Shown here in pieces: positions 27,401 to 35,414 of a DNA stretch of 64,000 nt. Within the stretch, counting starts at the first letter, position 1. Each line of letters starts with the position of its first letter. Source of the DNA: Phycisphaerae bacterium RAS1. Its GTDB lineage: Bacteria > Planctomycetota > Phycisphaerae > UBA1845 > Fen-1342. The DNA lies in NCBI GenBank assembly GCA_007859745.1, contig SMLU01000001.1:2914001-2978000 (forward strand), written 5' to 3'. The position numbers and the translations under genes were made by a program. Below the pieces are notes generated by a model, which worked only from the letters and a program-made list of their open reading frames with translations, was not told the DNA's origin and ran no database searches.

Positions 27401-28774
27401 GTTCAGCGGGACATGGAGAAGCTGGTCCGCGAGCAGACGCCGCCCTTTGATCCGACGTTTTTCCGCCCCTGGCGACTGCCGGCGAGCGAGCTGCTGCTGC
27501 CGATCGGCGGCGTCCCGAGGGACGCGGCGTTTGTGCTCGCGCGGAGCCTGTCGGATGACGCCCGCCTGGTGCGGCTGGTGAGCGTGGCGTCGGGGCAGAC
27601 GTGGCGAAGCTGGACGGACGGGCTGGAGCGTCACAGCGGCGCCGCAGCGATCACTCACGCGTTTTTCAACGAGCGGCTTGGGCACGGTGATGTGGAAAGC
27701 GCCTGGCCGGTCGCCACGTTCGGCGCCCTGGCCGCGGCGCCGGTCGCGGGCGGGTTGATCGGCGTGGGCCTGGCGCCGATCGGCCCGGAAAAGCGGGCCG
27801 GCACGCGCCTGTGGGAATATCCGCTGCCTGAATGGGGCGAGCTTCCGCCTGACTTTCATCAGGTCTGCGCGGTCGGTCCGGAGGGCGTCTGCCTGTTGAC
27901 GCCGCGGCGACGGCTGGTGCTGCTCGACTGGCATGACGGACATCCGATCTGGGAGCGTGAGCTGGGTTCACTGGACGCGGTTCGCATCGCGCGCGCCGGG
28001 CAGACGCTGGTGATTCTGGATCGCGACGATCAGCTTTCGTCGCTCGCGTGGCGCGACGGTCGAAACCTCGATCGCTTTCAGTCCGACAATCTGGTGGTGC
28101 ATGACCTGCTCGCGCTCGAAAACACGGTGATCGTCTGGAGCGATCTGGGCGTGACGGCGATCGACGCCCAGACGCGCGAGGTTCTCTGGACGCATCAGGA
28201 ACCGACCGACGATCTGCACGCTCTGGACGCCGCCGGCGGATGCCTCGCGCTGCATCACGCGGGCGGCGGCGTGGCGCTGCGCGACGTGCATTCGGGAGAG
28301 GCGCTGCTGCACGGTCCGCTGCCGGACGTGGGCGACCTGACCGCGGTCGCGCGTTCGGCGACGCGCGCCTACCTTGCGGGCATCGGCGCCGCGCCCGGGG
28401 CCGGGGCGCTACGGTCGAACGTGCAGATCTGCTGCGTCGAGCTGCCGAGCGGCCGGAAGATATGGTCCAACGTGATCGAGTCGCTTGTTCCTGTGACGTG
28501 GGGAGCGCTGACGGCGAATCCGCAGTACATCCCGGTGTTGATTGAACGGTCCGGCGCCGACGGTTCGCCCGAGGCGCGCGTGGCGAGCCTCGCGATTCAA
28601 CTCATCGAGCGCGAGTCGGGCCGGGCGCTGGAGCCGCTGCCCATCTCCGAGCATTTTCGCAACGCGGACACGGGCGGCCCGACCTGCCTGCTGACGACGT
28701 CGTCACGGATGATCGTGCAGTTCGGCGGTTCGATTGCAGCCTTCGGGCTCTCGCGCACGACGCGCGAGCCTTGA
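24464..28774 (+). CDS. Very large exported PQQ-like beta-propeller protein (two propellers)
   Basis: The 1436-residue protein has a signal peptide (about 20-45, FASYLASSLLAAAAAFGQA), a helical region of TPR-like character (about 55-260; FGDYRLAISLTRRIAEL), a first PQQ-type propeller (about 300-720), a second helical TPR-like region (about 730-1010) and a second propeller (about 1030-1430). Propeller blades are recognised by strings such as LWAIDALTLTLRWRMGD, GQIVWRAGVDADDP, LVTLDARTGRVL and VTAIDAQTREVLWTHQEPTD. These are PQQ-like or WD-type repeats, not a quinoprotein dehydrogenase with cofactor residues. It is likely periplasmic and structural or binding. The next gene, a prenyltransferase-repeat protein, starts 13 nt after its stop. 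Confidence 0.85.
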   Translation: MTHSVRTAVCVPLAPRGGAILHALFASYLASSLLAAAAAFGQAPEQDVTPVSAALPESNEAAILTAQVEQALQFGDYRLAISLTRRIAELPEGLVAVPGARTYYPVWRQALRLLAQLPPEASELYRQMYDAQVRAELDDAAPRGDLPALRRLFRTHRASGQWEAVGGELAAQLIDRGEFGEAIDVLRVMSENATSRAADVAAQLAVALGHVGATRAAGRTLERLATELRAHPQPGWPERLALLQAWLGASAAAGRGDGMTLEPLRSIDANWSLPLTPASSGVFDNDDQVAETMDTLRRLPLIEPVLDDDMLFVRGRGTLWAIDALTLTLRWRMGDMRQAGGAVQPERHDEPGEEDSPPLSDDASLLFSHALRHAISTGFGKVFTIEGLTLADQDAERFGWQGIGNDAPGPVPNALVARDRADGQIVWRAGVDADDPLFGVAFQDAPLIAGGAICTAIQRGNELRVCLIDPESGKLRSEVMVVGPPTAFSALGGRCLLTCDETTVYLCTGNGVVAALSRDDLSWKWAAVYPGTRQERRGRWRWMPSSRIRMHSLGAQRPLIAEDLLIVCPPDAPFVFAFDRFNGRQVWPPIERSAFDFVVGPAAEGLLVAGNSVVCLDLADGHTVRWRSVTMEIAGRPCVASDRVYVPTTGGLVTLDARTGRVLDDAGQAMAESVRRSATPTGVGAALLTDGRALYGVSPNGVFKQPDAAAARAQVDELLAAAPADARAVLADAWLKLLSGHDEAALDALRLLQRGDAQVAAACDRLLTGVFLALARKSPDAATRLDWLKRAATLSPGPDGAAAGLMLYVGRTLEESGQLEAATAHYCDMLSGMSADAAIDRSDPRLRRAGWSLALERLDALLAGADGAVESTLSQRAAAAGAARDYRLLRRLRGAALPERTRAEIDAALAASDLPYELAFEFAESAAQRGGEPGMLLERWAAHVALGRFAEAQQDQARCTEAFGAGVGLSDAERSLLARVQRDMEKLVREQTPPFDPTFFRPWRLPASELLLPIGGVPRDAAFVLARSLSDDARLVRLVSVASGQTWRSWTDGLERHSGAAAITHAFFNERLGHGDVESAWPVATFGALAAAPVAGGLIGVGLAPIGPEKRAGTRLWEYPLPEWGELPPDFHQVCAVGPEGVCLLTPRRRLVLLDWHDGHPIWERELGSLDAVRIARAGQTLVILDRDDQLSSLAWRDGRNLDRFQSDNLVVHDLLALENTVIVWSDLGVTAIDAQTREVLWTHQEPTDDLHALDAAGGCLALHHAGGGVALRDVHSGEALLHGPLPDVGDLTAVARSATRAYLAGIGAAPGAGALRSNVQICCVELPSGRKIWSNVIESLVPVTWGALTANPQYIPVLIERSGADGSPEARVASLAIQLIERESGRALEPLPISEHFRNADTGGPTCLLTTSSRMIVQFGGSIAAFGLSRTTREP

Positions 28775-28786
28775 CGAGGAGAACGC

Positions 28787-29944
28787 ATGAGTGCGTTTCA
28801 CTTCACGCACCGCTCCCTTACGGTCGCGGCTCGGATGACGGTTACGGCTCGGATGACGGTCGCCGCTCGAACGCTGAGCGCGGCTCTGATGCTGGTCGCG
28901 GCGCGCGATGCAACGCCGCTCGCCCACGCGGATGAACGCCCGAGCGCCGCGCCCGCTCCGCCGTCGCTGGTCACACCGCCGCCGGAGATCACGCCCGCCG
29001 TGCAGCGGGCCATCGAGAGCGGGCTGCGGTACCTCGTCTCCACGCAAAACCGCGACGGAAGCTGGCGCACCAGCGGCTCCTCCGGCGATTACCCGGTCGC
29101 GATGACGGCGCTGGCCGGTCTGGCGCTGCTCGCCGGCGGCAGCACGCCTACGCAGGGCCCGTACGCCTCCAACGTCAGCCAGGCGCTCTCGTTCGTACTC
29201 AAGAGCGCCCGCCGCGACGGGCTGATCGCCCAGGCCGAGGAGGAGAGCCACTGCATGCATGGTCACGGCTTCGCCATGCTCTTTCTGGCGGAATGCTACG
29301 GCATGGAGGAAGACCCGAAGCGTCAGGCGTCGATCAAGCTCGCGCTTCAGCGGGCCGTTGATCTGACGGCCCGCAGCCAGAGCGCGGCCGGCGGCTGGCT
29401 GTATACGCCCGACGCCGCCAGCGATGAAGGTTCGGTGACGGTGACGCAGGTGCAGGGCATGCGCGCCTGCCGCAACGCCGGCATCGCCGTTCCCAAGAAA
29501 GTGATCGACAACGCGATGCGTTACCTGGAGCGCTCCACGAATGACGACGGCGGCATCCGCTACCAGGTTTCAGACAGCGGTCCAAGCCGCCCGGCGATTA
29601 CGGCGGCCGCCGTCGCCTGCTGGTTCAACGCCGGCGAATACGAGAACCCGCTGGCGAAGAAGGCTCTGGTCTTCTCGGAGAAGACGCTGAACCCCGGCCA
29701 GCCGCAGAACATGCGTTACTTCGGGCACTACTTCTATGCCCATCTTTACATGGCGCAGGTAATGTACCTCTCGGGGGAGCAAAAGTGGCAGGACTACTTC
29801 GCCTCGATGCGCGACGCGCTCGTGCGCACGCAGCAGACCGATGGATCATGGGACGGCGACCGCGTCGGATCGACCTACGGAACGGCGGTTGCGCTGATCA
29901 TCATGCAGTTGCCGTATAAGAACCTGCCGATCATGCAGCGGTAG
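28787..29944 (+). CDS. Exported prenyltransferase/squalene-cyclase-repeat protein
   Basis: The 385-residue product folds as an alpha/alpha toroid of prenyltransferase-type repeats: IESGLRYLVSTQNRDGSWRT, VDLTARSQSAAGGWLYTPDA, AMRYLERSTNDDGGIRYQVS and LVRTQQTDGSWDGDRVGSTY (QxxDGSW-type motifs). It lacks the DxDD motif of real squalene-hopene cyclases, so a non-enzymatic or binding role is likely, as for many planctomycete proteins of this type. The ATG has AGGAG 8 nt upstream and lies 13 nt after the PQQ gene, so they form an operon. The first about 30 residues (TVAARMTVTARMTVAARTLS) are encoded by a genomic hairpin repeat and form an atypical basic signal region. Confidence 0.88.
   Translation: MSAFHFTHRSLTVAARMTVTARMTVAARTLSAALMLVAARDATPLAHADERPSAAPAPPSLVTPPPEITPAVQRAIESGLRYLVSTQNRDGSWRTSGSSGDYPVAMTALAGLALLAGGSTPTQGPYASNVSQALSFVLKSARRDGLIAQAEEESHCMHGHGFAMLFLAECYGMEEDPKRQASIKLALQRAVDLTARSQSAAGGWLYTPDAASDEGSVTVTQVQGMRACRNAGIAVPKKVIDNAMRYLERSTNDDGGIRYQVSDSGPSRPAITAAAVACWFNAGEYENPLAKKALVFSEKTLNPGQPQNMRYFGHYFYAHLYMAQVMYLSGEQKWQDYFASMRDALVRTQQTDGSWDGDRVGSTYGTAVALIIMQLPYKNLPIMQR
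28813..28872. repeat. Genomic repeat embedded in the 5' end of a coding region
   Basis: CGCTCCCTTACGGTCGCGGCTC followed by two degenerate copies (GGATGACGGTTACGGCTC and GGATGACGGTCGCCGCTC). It is the same family as 8349-8374 and 52045-52195, here translated as the N-terminal segment of the prenyltransferase-repeat protein. Confidence 0.8.
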
Positions 29945-30007
29945 GGTGGGACGGGCGTCTCGCCCGTCCCTGCAAGGCCAGGAACCGGCAAGATGCGCGT
30001 TCCACCC
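29944..30007. repeat. Double hairpin repeat between convergent genes
   Basis: GGGTGGGACGGGCGTCTCGC family copy starting right after the stop of the prenyltransferase-repeat gene, with the second hairpin slightly decayed. Confidence 0.88.
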
Positions 30008-30023
30008 GCAGCTTTGATGTTCT

Positions 30024-31604
30024 CTATTTCACCTGTCCGCCGCCGGCGCCCGCCTGAATCGCGTACAGCGCCCGCCGGTTGGTGATATACAGAACGCCAT
30101 TCGCGGCGACCGGGGTAGTGTAGACGGAACTCTCCAGGTTGTTTACCGCCAGCTTTTCCATCTTTCGCCCGTGCTTGAACACATAGACGTCGCCGTCTTC
30201 GTTCCCAAGCATGACCTTGCCGTCCACGACGTAGGGCGATCCCCAGATCGCCGCTTCGAGATCGGCGCGCCACAGCCGCTCGCCGGTCTTCAGATCGAAG
30301 CAGTACAGAAATCCGCTGAGGTCGCAGGCGTAGACCAGGCCGTCGCGCACGGCCGCGGTCGAGAGCGAGCGGTGGAAATCATTGCCACCGTGGCTCCAGA
30401 GCTTCGCCGCACCGGTGGCGTCGCCTGTTTTCGTCGCGTCGATGCAATGAAACTGGCCGACGCCTTCGCCGTGCTCCGGGTCCTGGCCGACGCACAGGAA
30501 CACCTTGTTCTCGAAGAATACGGGTGTGGAGATGATGTAGCTTTTCGTGCCCCGGCCGCCGAGCACGTACTTCGCATCGGGCGGATTCATGTTGTACTTC
30601 CAGATCGGGTCGCCCTTGGCGGGATCAAGCGAATAGAGCCATCCGTCGCCGCCGGCGAAGAACACCTGCGGCTTGCCGTTCACGACGCCGTAGGACGGCG
30701 AGGACCATTGGCCGTGAAGCGTGTTTTTTCCGGGGTCGTTTCGGGTCCAGGCCACTTCGCCGGTCTTTTTGTTGACGCCGATGAACGCGGGCGCCGCGGG
30801 CGCCGGGAGGTTCAGGTGTCCCTCGTCCACGCCGTTGGACGTAATGACGTAGACCATGTCCCCTACAACGATGGGCGAAGAAGTCGCCAGGTTGTGCGGG
30901 AAGACGCCCAGTTCTTCGATCATGTCCAGCGACCAGACAATATCGGCGTCTTCCTTCTCGTTGTACTTCTCATCCGTGACCGGGCCGTCGTTGTCACCGT
31001 CGAGAAATCCCTCCACGTCGGCGCACACCAGCTCGCAGCGATTGCTGACGTAGTAGACTCGGTCGCCGTCGGCGGACGCCGTCGAGCAGATGCCCTGCTC
31101 GGGCCAGTCGTTGACCTGGCCGGTCGGGAGCTTGTCGTGCGTCGCCTGCCAGAGGAACTTGCCGGTTTTCTCGTCCACGCAGACCACGACGCCCTTATCG
31201 CCCTTAATCTTGGGGCGCAGCTCGCCGTTGTTGTTCGTGCCGACGAAGATCTTGCCGCCCGCGATGACCGGATTGCCGTAGGTCTGCGACCCGAGCGGCG
31301 CGACCCACTTGATGTTCTTCTTGCTGCGCGCGTCCCACTCGGTTGGCATTCCCGTCTCGTCGCTCACCATGTTGCGATCGACGGACCCGCCCCACATGGG
31401 CCAGTCGCCGCGCTTGGCGGCGGGGGGAGCCGCCGGGCAGAGCGAGCTGCCTGCGCACAGGAGCGCCGCCAGCGCCTGCAACAGCAATGTCGAATGTCGA
31501 ATGCTGAATGCGGCGCCTTCGCGGCTCGCTGTTCGCGCGACGAATTCGACATTCGACATTCGACATTCGCCGCGCCGCGATGCGGAGTGTTCTGATTTAT
31601 TCAT
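30024..31604 (-). CDS. Exported PQQ-binding-like beta-propeller protein
   Basis: The 526-residue protein is an eight-bladed-type PQQ-like propeller with blade motifs such as GDKGVVVCVDEKTGKFLWQA, AFIGVNKKTGEVAWTRND, DGWLYSLDPAKGDPIWKYN, FLYCFDLKTGERLWRADLEA and VYVFKHGRKMEKLAVNNLES. A hydrophobic signal segment (STLLLQALAALLCAGSSLCP) lies at residues about 38-57, preceded by an unusual polar stretch encoded by a genomic repeat. The start ATG overlaps the stop of the upstream propeller gene (GAATGAATAA), indicating translational coupling. The role is inferred only: exported binding or scaffolding protein, possibly linked to the neighbour's product. Confidence 0.87.
   Translation of the reverse strand: MNKSEHSASRRGECRMSNVEFVARTASREGAAFSIRHSTLLLQALAALLCAGSSLCPAAPPAAKRGDWPMWGGSVDRNMVSDETGMPTEWDARSKKNIKWVAPLGSQTYGNPVIAGGKIFVGTNNNGELRPKIKGDKGVVVCVDEKTGKFLWQATHDKLPTGQVNDWPEQGICSTASADGDRVYYVSNRCELVCADVEGFLDGDNDGPVTDEKYNEKEDADIVWSLDMIEELGVFPHNLATSSPIVVGDMVYVITSNGVDEGHLNLPAPAAPAFIGVNKKTGEVAWTRNDPGKNTLHGQWSSPSYGVVNGKPQVFFAGGDGWLYSLDPAKGDPIWKYNMNPPDAKYVLGGRGTKSYIISTPVFFENKVFLCVGQDPEHGEGVGQFHCIDATKTGDATGAAKLWSHGGNDFHRSLSTAAVRDGLVYACDLSGFLYCFDLKTGERLWRADLEAAIWGSPYVVDGKVMLGNEDGDVYVFKHGRKMEKLAVNNLESSVYTTPVAANGVLYITNRRALYAIQAGAGGGQVK
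31484..31568. repeat. ATTCGACATT/AATGTCGAAT inverted repeat within a coding region
   Basis: AATGTCGAATGTCGAATGCT and, inverted, GAATTCGACATTCGACATTC flank about 45 nt, all inside the 5' end of the propeller gene ending at 30024, where it encodes the residues before the signal segment. Confidence 0.8.
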
Positions 31605-33864
31605 TCGGCCTCACCTCAATATTGTCGTAGAAGATTTCCGTTCCCTTGCTCTTGGCGGTCGTGCCGTTCGAGTACCCGTACAGGGCCGGGCTGCCCTCAG
31701 GGATCGGGAATGGATCAATCAACTCGACCGTCCATTCCTTCGGCTCGCTCTCGCCCCGCGGCCAGACTTTGCCGCGGACGATGCCCTTGTCGCCCTCGCG
31801 CTGCACCTGCAGTTTGACTGTGTACCACGTGTCCGTCTTCCAGTCGAACGGCACGTCCTTCTGCAACCGCGGAATCGCCGGCCAGGTCGTCAGCCGCAGC
31901 GACGGCTCCGTGCCCATCAGAAACAGCTCGTAGCGTGCGTTCACCAGGCCCATGTCCGGCTTCCAGTTCGGCTTCTTCGGCATGCCGAGCATGTCGGCCT
32001 GAATGGTGTAGCCGCCCGCAATGGGCGGAGTCATGTATGTGCGGATGCGCATGAACGGCGGCGACGGTTTTTCCGCGAGCTTCTGGAGTACTTTTCCGCC
32101 GTCGCGCTCGACGACCTTGGTCTTGCCCGCCACGCCCAGCCAGGCGGGCGGAATGCTGTCGGCCGCCAACGGCTCGAAATCGACCTTGAACGGCGGCTTG
32201 GGGCAGACGCGGACGCGAACGGCCGCTTCCTTGCCGTGATACTTCAGCGTGAGCGTGCCGGCCGAGAACACGGGCTCCGGCGCAGCCTTGAACGCCAGCC
32301 CGCCGTCGTGTGTGAATGCGCCTTTGACGCCCTTCACGCTCCACTCCTGATCCTCGGCGACGATGGCCTGCATCGACGACGCCCCGCTCTCGCTGTACTC
32401 GCGAATCTGGAAGGTGGTGGACTCGCCGGGCGCAAGTGTGACTTCACACGGCACGACCAGCAGCGCCTCCGCCATTCCCGGCCCCAGGCCGTATAGCTTC
32501 TCCGCCGCGTACTCAGGCGCGCGCGTGTCGCTTTTTCCGCCGATGCAATATGTATTGTAGCGCGTCTGCAGGTAGACGCGTCCGTCCACGACCGCCGGCG
32601 ACCCCTGAACCTCGTCAATCAGATCATCCGATCGCTTGAATTCCTCCACGTCCAGCTCTGCGCACGCGGCGCCATTGTCTTTCAGGATGTGGAATGACCC
32701 ATTGACTTCTCCGATGTAGACGATGCCGTCGGCGGTCACAACCGGCGACCCTTTGCATTGCCGCCCATACTTGTGCCGCCACTGCTCCTTTCCATCCTCC
32801 GCGTTCAGGCAGTAGAGATTGGCGGAATTGTCGGCCACGTACAGCCGCCCGTTGGCCAGCGCCGGGGACGCATACCCGGCTTCAATGCCGTCATTCCGCC
32901 AGATTTCGGCCGTCCCGGTGATATCCCCTGCCCCGGAACCGTCGAAACACGCCACGCGGCCCATCACGGTCGTGTCCAGGTTTTCCTCGCTGTGCGAGAC
33001 GTAAATGCGGTTGCCCTGAACCACCGGCGAGGTGTTCAGCGGCCGGGCGGCAAAATGGTAGGACCAGACCTTCAGCCCCGTCTGCGACAGCAAACCATAG
33101 ACCCAGCCGTCCGCCGACGGGCAGATCACCAGCCGCCGCCCGCCAATCGTGGCTACCGCCGGCGTCGCGTAGGTCGTGTCCAGCGGCTGGTCACACGGCG
33201 CTGAAATCCAGATCGCCTGCCCACTCTTCTTCTCGAACGCCGCAAATCGCTGGGCCGGCTTGGCGTGCTCGCCCCAGCTCGAACCGTTGTAGCCGATGAT
33301 CACGCGATCTTCGTCGATCACGGGCGTGTAGAGCCGCCCGCCGTATCCGCTGGCGCGGCCAAAGGACTCGAGCAGCGAGTGCTTCCAGACGAGCGTCCCC
33401 TCGCGCGAGTAGCAGATCAACTCGCCGCCGGTGCTGTGCGCGTACACCTGGCCGGTCTCGGGATCTGCCGCCAGCGACGTCCAGCCGACGCGGTTCTCCA
33501 CAATGTCGGTGTGATACACCGCGAAGCGCTGCTCCCAGCGCGTCGCTCCCGTCCCGCGATCCAGGCAAATGACCCGCTCGCCCAGCGTCGGGCCTTGGCC
33601 CACCGGCGTAATGAGGAATATCGCATCGCCGTTGACGATCGGCGTTGTGCGGCCTCCCACCGGCGATTTCCAGACGACATTCTCGCCGGCCGCGGACCAG
33701 CTCTGAACCGGCGCCGGCTCGCGCGCCGCGCCATCCTGCCACGGCCCGCGCCAGCAGAACCAGTCTCCAGCGGCGGCGACGGACGCCGACGTTGTCAGCA
33801 GATACAATGCACAGACGCTTCGTCGCAGTTCGCGGCGAGGCAGACCAAACTTGACCAATCGCAT
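31597..33864 (-). CDS. Exported PQQ-binding-like beta-propeller protein with C-terminal beta-sandwich region
   Basis: The 755-residue product has a signal peptide (CALYLLTTSASVAAAGDWF), a PQQ-like propeller (about 35-460; WRGPWQDGAAREPAPVQSW, VICLDRGTGATRWEQRFAVY, LYCLNAEDGKEQWRHKYGRQ) and a C-terminal region (about 470-755) rich in beta strands. That region contains VDFEPLAADSIPPAWLGVAG and DTWYTVKLQVQREGDKGIVR, resembling a carbohydrate-binding or concanavalin-like module. The ATG at 33864 has AGGA 6 nt upstream; the frame extends further upstream into hairpin repeats. Its stop overlaps the next propeller gene by 8 nt, so the pair forms an operon. The function is not established. Confidence 0.87.
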   Translation of the reverse strand: MRLVKFGLPRRELRRSVCALYLLTTSASVAAAGDWFCWRGPWQDGAAREPAPVQSWSAAGENVVWKSPVGGRTTPIVNGDAIFLITPVGQGPTLGERVICLDRGTGATRWEQRFAVYHTDIVENRVGWTSLAADPETGQVYAHSTGGELICYSREGTLVWKHSLLESFGRASGYGGRLYTPVIDEDRVIIGYNGSSWGEHAKPAQRFAAFEKKSGQAIWISAPCDQPLDTTYATPAVATIGGRRLVICPSADGWVYGLLSQTGLKVWSYHFAARPLNTSPVVQGNRIYVSHSEENLDTTVMGRVACFDGSGAGDITGTAEIWRNDGIEAGYASPALANGRLYVADNSANLYCLNAEDGKEQWRHKYGRQCKGSPVVTADGIVYIGEVNGSFHILKDNGAACAELDVEEFKRSDDLIDEVQGSPAVVDGRVYLQTRYNTYCIGGKSDTRAPEYAAEKLYGLGPGMAEALLVVPCEVTLAPGESTTFQIREYSESGASSMQAIVAEDQEWSVKGVKGAFTHDGGLAFKAAPEPVFSAGTLTLKYHGKEAAVRVRVCPKPPFKVDFEPLAADSIPPAWLGVAGKTKVVERDGGKVLQKLAEKPSPPFMRIRTYMTPPIAGGYTIQADMLGMPKKPNWKPDMGLVNARYELFLMGTEPSLRLTTWPAIPRLQKDVPFDWKTDTWYTVKLQVQREGDKGIVRGKVWPRGESEPKEWTVELIDPFPIPEGSPALYGYSNGTTAKSKGTEIFYDNIEVRPNE

Positions 33865-33907
33865 CGCTGTTCCTTTCGATCTATGACGCCGCACGCCGCC
33901 GCGCTGA

Positions 33908-33992
33908 CTGGCACACCGGTTGGAAACCGGTGCCACAGGACACCGGTGGGAAACCGGTGCAACAGCACACCGGTTGGAAACCGGTGCCACAA
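33908..33992. repeat. Three tandem CACCGGTTGGAAACCGGTG hairpins
   Basis: Three copies of (CACACCGGTTGGAAACCGGTG) with small changes, each a self-complementary ACCGG..CCGGT hairpin, spaced by about 28 nt. They sit between the propeller operon and the stop of the ligase gene. Confidence 0.88.
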
Positions 33993-33993
33993 G

Positions 33994-35313
33994 CTACGCC
34001 TCCGCGTCCGTCGAACGCACGACGCGACGCGATTTCATCTCGAACCGCGGCAGGCTCCCCGGGGCGACGATGCGCACCGCCGCGCCGAAGTGCAGGCGGT
34101 TGCGGATCGTTGCAGATGCCGCGTGCGCGACCGCGGCGGCGTCGGCGTCAGCCGCTGGCTCGACCTCCAGTGTCAGCTCGCTCAGGGCGCCGCGGGACGT
34201 GACGACGATTCGAAACTCCGCCACGCCGGCGACGGACCGTAGGATACTCTCGATCGCCGAGGGAAACACGTTGTTGCCGCGGATGATCAGCATGTCATCC
34301 ACGCGTCCCATCACGCCCCCCTCGACCCGCACGAACGCCCGTCCGCACGCGCACTGCCCCGACCGCAACCGCACGTGGTCGCCCGTCCGATAGCGAACGA
34401 CCGGGCTGCCGGCGCGTCCCAGATTGGTGAGCACCAGCTCGCCGTCGCCGTCTGCTGCTGCGGCGCCCGTCGTCGGGTTGATCACCTCGGCGACAAATTC
34501 CGCCTCGTTGATGTGCATGCCGCCCGGCGCCGGGCTGCACTCAAAGCCCCACGCGCCGACTTCCGTCAAACCGGCATGATCGTAGACGCGCGCATTCCAG
34601 CCGCGCTCGATTCGCTGGCGCACCGCCGGCAGGCTGCCGCCCGGCTCTCCGGCCACGATGATTTTGCCGACGGCGCCCGCGCCGAGTTCAATGCCCTCGG
34701 CCGCCGCCGCCTCAACCAGGTGCAGGGCGTAGGTCGGCGTGCAGCAGATGACCGTGGCGCGATTGTCGAGGATGTAGCGCAGCCGGCCAGGCGTCGACAT
34801 TCCGCCGGCCGGGAGGCACAGGCACCCCAGCGCCGCCGCCGATTCGAAGGCCGACCAGAAACCGATGAACGGGCCGAAGGAGAACGCGAAGACCACGCGG
34901 TCCGCGCCGGTCACTCCCGCAGCTTCGTAGACCGCCGCCCAGCAGCGCTTCCACCACTCCCAGCTTTCCGGCGTATCCAGCCAGCGCAGGGGGACGCCGT
35001 TCGAGCCGGACGTCTGATGAAACCGCGTGTACTCTGCCACCGGGCGGGTGAGATTGCTCCCGAAGGGCGGATGATCGGCCTGATCCTGCTGCAGCTCGCC
35101 GCGCGTCGTCAGCGGCAGGTCTTCCAGCCGGCCGGCGCGCGCCGCGTCCAGGCACTCCGCCCATTTTCGCGCGTAGAAGCGGCTGGTGGCGGCGATATGC
35201 GGCAACAGCTCGCGCAGCCGCTGCGACTGCACGCCGCGCAGTTCGGCCGCGGCGCGCGCGAGTCGCGGCCCGTCAGGCGATTCCGAGTTGCAGCCGGTAG
35301 ACGTCTTGCTCAT
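33994..35313 (-). CDS. PaaK-like phenylacetate-CoA ligase / AMP-binding protein
   Basis: The product of about 439 residues belongs to the PaaK branch of the ANL superfamily, which activates a carboxylic acid to an acyl-adenylate and then a CoA thioester. Signatures are FHQTSGSNGVPLRWLDTPE (phosphate-binding loop), LCLPAGGMSTPGRLRYILDN, YDHAGLTEVGAWGFECSP, VVRYRTGDHVRL and GRVDDMLIIRGNNVFPSAIE. The substrate may be phenylacetate or another aryl acid, but the neighbours give no pathway. The ATG at 35313 is preferred; the longer frame from 35388 starts within an ATTCGCCATT repeat and adds a region without homology. Confidence 0.88.
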   Translation of the reverse strand: MSKTSTGCNSESPDGPRLARAAAELRGVQSQRLRELLPHIAATSRFYARKWAECLDAARAGRLEDLPLTTRGELQQDQADHPPFGSNLTRPVAEYTRFHQTSGSNGVPLRWLDTPESWEWWKRCWAAVYEAAGVTGADRVVFAFSFGPFIGFWSAFESAAALGCLCLPAGGMSTPGRLRYILDNRATVICCTPTYALHLVEAAAAEGIELGAGAVGKIIVAGEPGGSLPAVRQRIERGWNARVYDHAGLTEVGAWGFECSPAPGGMHINEAEFVAEVINPTTGAAAADGDGELVLTNLGRAGSPVVRYRTGDHVRLRSGQCACGRAFVRVEGGVMGRVDDMLIIRGNNVFPSAIESILRSVAGVAEFRIVVTSRGALSELTLEVEPAADADAAAVAHAASATIRNRLHFGAAVRIVAPGSLPRFEMKSRRVVRSTDAEA

Positions 35314-35377
35314 GTACGCGATGAGCTGACGGTTGGCCCGATCGCGGCTGTTCTGCGGCGCCGGGTGCGGTGATTCG

Positions 35378-35402
35378 GAATTCGCCATTCGCCATTCGCC
35401 AT
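35378..35402. repeat. Short tandem repeat of ATTCGCC
   Basis: GGAATTCGCCATTCGCCATTCGCC, three units of 8 nt, directly upstream of the ligase. It creates several alternative ATG codons on the minus strand. Confidence 0.7.
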
Positions 35403-35414
35403 TACTTATTCACC

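Noticed and set aside
24464-28774. Quinoprotein alcohol dehydrogenase
   Set aside because: The propeller repeats match the PQQ-like family, but cofactor-binding and catalytic residues of true quinoprotein dehydrogenases were not seen.
28787-29944. Squalene-hopene cyclase
   Set aside because: Only the QxxDGSW-type repeats are present; the catalytic DxDD motif is missing and the protein is about 60% of cyclase length.
33908-33992. Possible CRISPR array of three repeats
   Set aside because: Spacers are too short and each unit is a self-complementary hairpin.
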